64,000 nt of DNA from Irineochytrium annulatum. Its lineage: Eukaryota; Chytridiomycota; Chytridiomycetes; Chytridiales; Chytridiaceae. Below the pieces are notes generated by a model. It searched no databases. It was given only the letters and a program-made list of their open reading frames with translations, and was not told the DNA's origin. The DNA lies in NCBI GenBank assembly GCA_027600665.1, contig JADGJL010000001.1, forward strand, positions 186,001 through 250,000, in the 5' to 3' direction. The translations under genes were made by a program, and so were the position numbers. This document shows, piece after piece, positions 59,787-64,000 of the stretch; the first letter of the stretch is position 1, and the number at the start of each line of letters is the position of its first letter.

Positions 59787-60786
59787 CGCCTGCAAGATGC
59801 ACCATGTCGTTCTTTCGCGGAAAAGTAAGTGTGACGGTAGTGCCCTCGCCAGGAGAAGACTCTACATGAATGCGCATATGAAGGGTTTGGACCACCTGAC
59901 GAACCAGATACAGCCCCATCCCAGTCGCCGCTCCATCCATTCTGCCTCGGGTAGACGTAAATCCTTTATCAAATATACGCGGCAGATCCTGGGCCTCAAT
60001 CCCTCGCCCGTGATCCTTAATCATCAGTATGACATGTCCATCCTGTTCCCGACTTTCAATGAGGATGTCCGATGAATCGCTATATTTCACCGCATTGCTC
60101 AACAACTGCCGGAGGATGAAGCCTAACCATTTGCTGTCTGTGAGCACACGCGATACCATCAACGACACATCAAAGCCAATCCCCTTGGATATGCACCACG
60201 ATCTCAGTGCTCGAATCTCACTATTCAATATCGGTTCAAATTCCGTCTCTTCGATGAACAGATCATTATGCATGAACGGAATCCGCTTCTGATGAAGCTG
60301 CTGATCCAGCAACTGATGGATTCGTAACCATTCATATGTCATTTGGCTCCGTAGCTTATCATCTGGCAAGCGCTCGATCATCAGTTGCAACGCAGTCAGT
60401 GGGGTCTTCACCTCATGAATCCAGGACAACATCTCGTCCTTCTCCTGTTCCAGAGCGATAAAATGATGTGACGACTCCTTACGATATCGCTGTGTCTGGG
60501 AACTGAGGGCCTCATGTACGATGTGCTCATACGGACTATCGGCGATGTCGAGTTCTCCCAGATCATAAGTTTGATCCCAGGTGCTCAACTTTTTATAGAA
60601 ACGAGTCTCTTTCAGATATCTCGCCCAGATAAAAACAAGACAGACCACCACATTCAGCACTACGATATACACCACAGATTGGAATGGAATGGACGAGTCC
60701 AGGTAAGCTACCAATAAAATAATAAGTTGTATGCTTACCAGTAGACATAACCAACTAGCCCTTTCTCGTATGTACTTACCGATCAT
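59782..60786 (-). CDS. bceS: BceS-like intramembrane-sensing histidine kinase
   Basis: This 334-residue sensor kinase has two N-terminal spans with almost no outside loop, as in BceS proteins that sense transporter flux through BceAB. The phospho-accepting histidine is His124 in SWIHEVKTPLTA. The N box is LLSNAVKYS, and the G boxes include KDHGRGIE and TGMGLYLV. It phosphorylates BceR. It overlaps the bceR stop by four bases and starts at ATG 60786. Confidence 0.93.
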   Translation of the reverse strand: MIGKYIRERASWLCLLVSIQLIILLVAYLDSSIPFQSVVYIVVLNVVVCLVFIWARYLKETRFYKKLSTWDQTYDLGELDIADSPYEHIVHEALSSQTQRYRKESSHHFIALEQEKDEMLSWIHEVKTPLTALQLMIERLPDDKLRSQMTYEWLRIHQLLDQQLHQKRIPFMHNDLFIEETEFEPILNSEIRALRSWCISKGIGFDVSLMVSRVLTDSKWLGFILRQLLSNAVKYSDSSDILIESREQDGHVILMIKDHGRGIEAQDLPRIFDKGFTSTRGRMDGAATGMGLYLVRQVVQTLHMRIHVESSPGEGTTVTLTFPRKNDMVHLAGV

Positions 60787-61472
60787 GCTTCTGCCTCTTC
60801 CGTTGCCATGTACCCCTGACCTACCTTGGTTTCAATGTATCGCTCCAAGCCGATAGGTTCAAGCTTCTTCCGTAACCGATTAACGTTAACCGTCAGCGTA
60901 TTGTCACTCACGAAATGCTCGTGATCCCACAAGCTCCGGATGAGATCCTCACGGGTAACGATCTGATTTTTGTGCTCCACCAGCACTTTAAGGATGAACA
61001 TCTCATTTTTGGTTAACAGAACAGATTCATCCCTGCAAGTGAGTGTATTTTTCACATATTCAATTGCAGCACCGCGCCAAGTCCGGAGTTCAATATGCTC
61101 TGTATTGTAGTTGTACACCCTCCGCAGAGTTGCCTGAATCTTGGCAATCAATACATCGAAGTGAAACGGCTTCTGGATAAAATCGTCTGCACCCAAATGC
61201 ATGGACATGACCATATCCGCAGGATGATCCCGTGAGGACAAAAAGATAATCGGCACATTGGAATGCGAACGAATGATTCGACACCAATGGAACCCGTCAT
61301 ATTGGGGCAACTGAATATCAATAATGACCAATTGCGGCTGAATTACGCTGTACTCCTGCAATACCTTGCCAAAGTCCTGCACACCATACACGTCATACGA
61401 CCATTGGGATAACCGTTCCTTGATTTCATTAAATAACGATTCGTCGTCTTCAATGAGCATAATTTTAAACAA
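60783..61472 (-). CDS. bceR: BceR-like OmpR-family response regulator
   Basis: This 229-residue response regulator has the phosphorylated aspartate Asp52 in VIIDIQLPQYDG, with the receiver residues IEDDE at 8-12. An OmpR-type winged-helix DNA-binding domain follows (LTKNEMFILKVLVEHK; SDNTLTVNVNRLRKKL). It should bind the dyad before bceA. The start is TTG at 61472, and its ribosome site (GTGGTG) is weak. It is the first gene of the bceRS pair. Confidence 0.93.
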   Translation of the reverse strand: MFKIMLIEDDESLFNEIKERLSQWSYDVYGVQDFGKVLQEYSVIQPQLVIIDIQLPQYDGFHWCRIIRSHSNVPIIFLSSRDHPADMVMSMHLGADDFIQKPFHFDVLIAKIQATLRRVYNYNTEHIELRTWRGAAIEYVKNTLTCRDESVLLTKNEMFILKVLVEHKNQIVTREDLIRSLWDHEHFVSDNTLTVNVNRLRKKLEPIGLERYIETKVGQGYMATEEAEA

Positions 61473-61497
61473 GAGAGTTCACCACGTTTCTGTTCTT

Positions 61498-62223
61498 CTA
61501 AGGTTGATTGTGTCCATCCATCCGCTCGATCAACTGTATCGCGACGTCTCGTGGCGATCTTAATTGGCCTGCTTCATACACTTGATTGAACATGCCTGCA
61601 AGCGCAAACTCCTCTGTACTTTTGCCTCGTGCAGCAGCCTGTAACTCCGTATCGACCATCCCCGGATCAAAAGCAATGATCTCAACAGGATTCTGTTGAC
61701 CCGTTTGCTCCAAAGATACGCATTGGGTGAACATGTTCAGGCCTGCTTTGGATGTACAGTACACTGCCATTGAAGGCGCGGGATAACTTCCCGAACCCGA
61801 TGAGAGATTAACAATTTTACGTCTGGCGGACAGGTGATTGGTTTGTTGAATAAAAGATGAGCTCAGTATCATTGGCGCTGCAAGACTGATGTTAAGACTC
61901 TGACTTATCTCTGCCGCACTGCATTGTTCTATGGGTCCTAGAGGCTCCAGCATCGCTGCATTATTAATGAGTCCAATGCAATCAGCTTCCTGAGAAGGGA
62001 TTTCGTCCAATACACGTGTAACCATATCATCAATCCCCGTCAGGTCGGCTAGATCGTACTGAACATGATGGTAACGCCCGCTCCATTCCTCGCTTGATTC
62101 CAACTCGTGCGAATGCCCGCGTGAAATGCCATAGACCCAGTCTCCCCCGGCTAACAACAACTCCGCGAGCTGTTTGCCAATTCCTTTGGATGTACCTGTA
62201 ATGATAAAATACCTCTGTCTCAT
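61498..62223 (-). CDS. SDR family oxidoreductase (YueD-like)
   Basis: This is a 241-residue classical short-chain dehydrogenase. The cofactor loop TGTSKGIG is at 9-16, LINNAA at about 84-89, and the catalytic Tyr155-Lys159 lies in AVYCTSKAG. The sequence is closest in layout to YueD, the benzil reductase of Bacillus; the specific substrate is inferred only. The ATG at 62223 follows GGGGGAA; the longer frame start is not favoured. It is co-oriented with the bce genes but separated from bceR by 25 bases, so read-through is possible. Confidence 0.87.
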   Translation of the reverse strand: MRQRYFIITGTSKGIGKQLAELLLAGGDWVYGISRGHSHELESSEEWSGRYHHVQYDLADLTGIDDMVTRVLDEIPSQEADCIGLINNAAMLEPLGPIEQCSAAEISQSLNISLAAPMILSSSFIQQTNHLSARRKIVNLSSGSGSYPAPSMAVYCTSKAGLNMFTQCVSLEQTGQQNPVEIIAFDPGMVDTELQAAARGKSTEEFALAGMFNQVYEAGQLRSPRDVAIQLIERMDGHNQP

Positions 62224-62292
62224 ATTCCCCCGCCTTCTCTCGCTCAATGCAGTATTAGTTAAACTCCACCCTATGACTTTATAACTCTATAA

Positions 62293-63012
62293 CTACACGC
62301 CCGGTTTTCTCCACATGGTCACCCACAAAATGGGTAATCCAAAACAATTCTCATCCTGGCCCATCGCCTTCATAGGACGTAATTCCACGCATTCAAATGG
62401 ATCTTGCAGTAAATAACGGAGCTTTTCCTCCGTAAAGGCCAGTCCGCCTTTCATCGACTTCTCTTGATATACCTGCCAATCATCCATGACGCTCTCCGGC
62501 CCACCTTGACCGCCAAAACCAGGAGCAAAACAGCTCATCCCAAAGTATCCTCCGGGCTTGAGCGCTTGGTGAATCATCTCTATGTAAGGAATCCGCTGAT
62601 GAGGTAGCAGATGATGCAGACAACCCGAGTCGTAGACAAGATCATATTCTTGCTGCGGGGCCAGTTCGAACACGGAGCGACATTCAAAATGTACGTCCAG
62701 TTGCTCTTCTGCCGCCCTCTCCTTAGCCCAGGCAATAGCTGTCTTGGAAAGATCATAAGCATCTACCTGATATCCTTGGCGGGTCAAATACAATGCATTT
62801 CTGCCTGGACCACAACCCAGTTCCAGTGCCTTGCCACCTGCCAGCAAACCTGCGTTCACATGTGCTACCAGATTCTCATCCGGTTTGTTTGGGAAAAAGG
62901 GTATGGGTCTGTTCCGATCCTCATAGAAAAGCTCCCAAAATTGCTTGGCAGATCTGAAGTCTGCATCGAGCATATCATATAGATCCTGTACACTTTTAAT
63001 CGTTTTTTCCAC
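62293..63012 (-). CDS. Class I SAM-dependent methyltransferase
   Basis: This 239-residue methyltransferase has motif I ALELGCGPGRNALYL, an acidic motif II (VDAYDLSK), a conserved DLVYDSGCLHHL and a post-motif KPGGYF. The substrate is unknown; it lacks added domains. The frame extends to an ATG at 63081. The GTG at 63012 is preferred because AAGGAGG lies nine bases upstream, and an extended -10 box at 63099-63104 puts the RNA start only about ten bases from that ATG. The longer form is the alternative. Confidence 0.85.
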   Translation of the reverse strand: MEKTIKSVQDLYDMLDADFRSAKQFWELFYEDRNRPIPFFPNKPDENLVAHVNAGLLAGGKALELGCGPGRNALYLTRQGYQVDAYDLSKTAIAWAKERAAEEQLDVHFECRSVFELAPQQEYDLVYDSGCLHHLLPHQRIPYIEMIHQALKPGGYFGMSCFAPGFGGQGGPESVMDDWQVYQEKSMKGGLAFTEEKLRYLLQDPFECVELRPMKAMGQDENCFGLPILWVTMWRKPGV

Positions 63013-63098
63013 TACCACATTCCTCCTTAAATCCTCCACCCGAACCTTCAGTTCAGACCATTCATTCCTCGTCATTTTCATTAAATCAGCTACACTTT

Positions 63099-63104
63099 AT
63101 TATA
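63099..63104 (-). promoter_or_regulatory. Extended -10 promoter of the methyltransferase gene
   Basis: On the minus strand TGTTATAAT contains TATAAT with a TG one base upstream, an extended -10 element. The -35 position 17 bases further up is weak (AGAGGA), as is normal for such promoters. Confidence 0.55.
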
Positions 63105-63179
63105 ACATTTTTAACCATTAATCCTCTATTTTTCTTGTATTTTTCTACTTTGAAATATAAGATTTTTCCAACAAAAAAA

Positions 63180-63201
63180 CGACCGACTTGGATGTCGATC
63201 G
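63180..63201 (-). terminator. Terminator after the VOC gene
   Basis: CGACCGAC (63180-63187) pairs with GTCGATCG (63194-63201) with one mismatch, followed on the minus strand by T7. It lies about 30 bases after the stop at 63232. Confidence 0.8.
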
Positions 63202-63231
63202 CTAACAATTGTAGCAGTTATGAGTTACAGT

Positions 63232-63615
63232 TTACTTCGCCCGTTCCATGACTGCAAAGTAATTTTTTTCGTTATCAGCAAAGTTGAAGACACGCCCCGT
63301 TGGCATCTCGACAATCTCTCCAACCGTTACATGTTTTCCAGACAAGTCAGCATATAGTTGATCCAGATTTTCGGTAAAGAACATTAATGATGGTGTGCCC
63401 AGATTTACACCCGCCGACATCCGCTCGACAAACTCTTTGTCATGGAGAATAATGCTCGTCTGCGAATCTGGGGTAGGCGCAATCTCAATCCATCTCATGC
63501 CTTCATCAAGGTTTACTTCATCCACAATGTGGAATCCTGCAACTTCCGTCCAAAATGCCAGTGATTCATCTTGATTGTTGACATACAACATAACCTGGCC
63601 GACTTTGCTAAACAT
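63232..63615 (-). CDS. VOC family protein (glyoxalase-like)
   Basis: This 127-residue member of the vicinal oxygen chelate fold has the paired beta-alpha-beta halves. The first half begins VMLYVNNQDESLAFWTEVAGF. The second contains SLMFFTENLDQLYADLS and ends VFNFADNEKNYFAVME, where the Glu is a typical metal ligand. Members include glyoxalases, thiol transferases and binding proteins; the role here is open. The ATG follows GAGGAG. It is monocistronic, with its own terminator. Confidence 0.85.
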   Translation of the reverse strand: MFSKVGQVMLYVNNQDESLAFWTEVAGFHIVDEVNLDEGMRWIEIAPTPDSQTSIILHDKEFVERMSAGVNLGTPSLMFFTENLDQLYADLSGKHVTVGEIVEMPTGRVFNFADNEKNYFAVMERAK

Positions 63616-63873
63616 GCATCATTCACTCCTCTGATCATCTAATCTCTCAACATCCTGCTTATCATTCCTCAACTTCCAATAGAGTATAACATGCAGGACA
63701 GCTTTTTCATTATCTTTCTTTGGCATTACACTGCTTTGATCGAAGTTTCAGATCAGACCGTTGTAGCGATCCTACTTTAGAGAATAGGAGCTTCCCCTTC
63801 ACTATGCAGATAGGTTAAATTAGCTTAACAAATCAAGATCAGATTTTGAGTAAAATGGATTTCTTGAAGTTAC

Positions 63874-64000
63874 TTATAGTGTTTTGACAAGAGCCAGCCT
63901 ATGGAATCCCGAGGTATAATAATTCATATCAATACCTTCCTTTTGAAAATTCATTCGTTCATAAAATACGAGCGCTGCTTCATTTTCTGCATGATCAAGT
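63874..64000 (-). CDS. GNAT family acetyltransferase, C-terminal part (runs off window)
   Basis: The last 41 codons of a minus-strand gene are visible before the window edge. They encode the end of a GNAT fold, HAENEAALVFYERMNFQKEG followed by IDMNYYTSGFHRLALVKTL, in which the FYERMNF stretch is the conserved acetyltransferase motif B. The stop is at 63874-63876. The start and the acetyl-CoA loop lie beyond position 64000. The product is therefore a partial call. Confidence 0.75.
   Translation of the reverse strand, partial: LDHAENEAALVFYERMNFQKEGIDMNYYTSGFHRLALVKTL

Noticed and set aside
1..64000. tRNA, rRNA, CRISPR, insertion sequence or prophage
   Set aside because: No cloverleaf-like, rRNA, repeat-spacer or transposase signature was seen by eye. 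A covariance or profile search was not possible.

Overview
The window looks like a chromosomal segment of a Paenibacillus-type Firmicute of moderate GC content. The basis is protein similarity recognised by eye: an OdhA-type 2-oxoglutarate dehydrogenase E1, type I CoaA, RacE, BceRS-AB, SLH-domain surface protein, DUF5696/YIP1 sugar-transport cluster, SunI/YnzG-like and DUF3891 proteins. AGGAGG-type ribosome sites, frequent GTG/TTG starts and U-rich intrinsic terminators fit this. No rRNA, tRNA, CRISPR array, prophage or insertion sequence was recognised. Most genes lie on the minus strand.

Layout. 1-13.9 kb: odhA, then housekeeping and small-enzyme genes (Nudix hydrolases, GNAT acetyltransferases, coaA, a histidine phosphatase, racE, a kinase-like protein, a DJ-1 protein), with one truncated GNAT remnant and one 48-residue membrane protein. 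13.9-20.4 kb: a tightly overlapping six-gene operon (KAS III-like, ATP-grasp, NAD-epimerase, MBL hydrolase, F390-synthetase-like adenylating enzyme, SDR) that reads as an uncharacterised small-molecule pathway. 20.7-32.2 kb: mixed accessory genes, including a BlaI/M56 sensor pair with its operators and a TetR/MFS pair sharing an identical 18-bp site.

32.3-46.8 kb: a carbohydrate-import locus of nine minus-strand genes (two solute-binding proteins, two complete CUT1 permease pairs, DUF5696, YIP1 and NHL-repeat proteins, no ATPase), with a divergent LacI-family regulator and a CcpA-like cre box over the promoter. 47-51 kb: DUF4272 and RtcB genes, a small secreted protein and two GNATs. 51-56 kb: an SLH/leucine-rich-repeat surface protein and a MalT-type LuxR regulator. 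56-61.5 kb: a pgsA-like gene and a complete BceRS-BceAB antibiotic-sensing module with a BceR-type box. 61.5-64 kb: an SDR, a methyltransferase, a VOC protein and the C-terminal end of a GNAT that runs off the window.

The most unusual non-coding signal is a dispersed element, seen nearly complete at about 9.7 and 20.4 kb and as fragments at about 30.6 and 48.2 kb. Its central stem shows paired base changes between the two copies, suggesting selection for structure. All functions are inferred from sequence reading alone; no database search was run.
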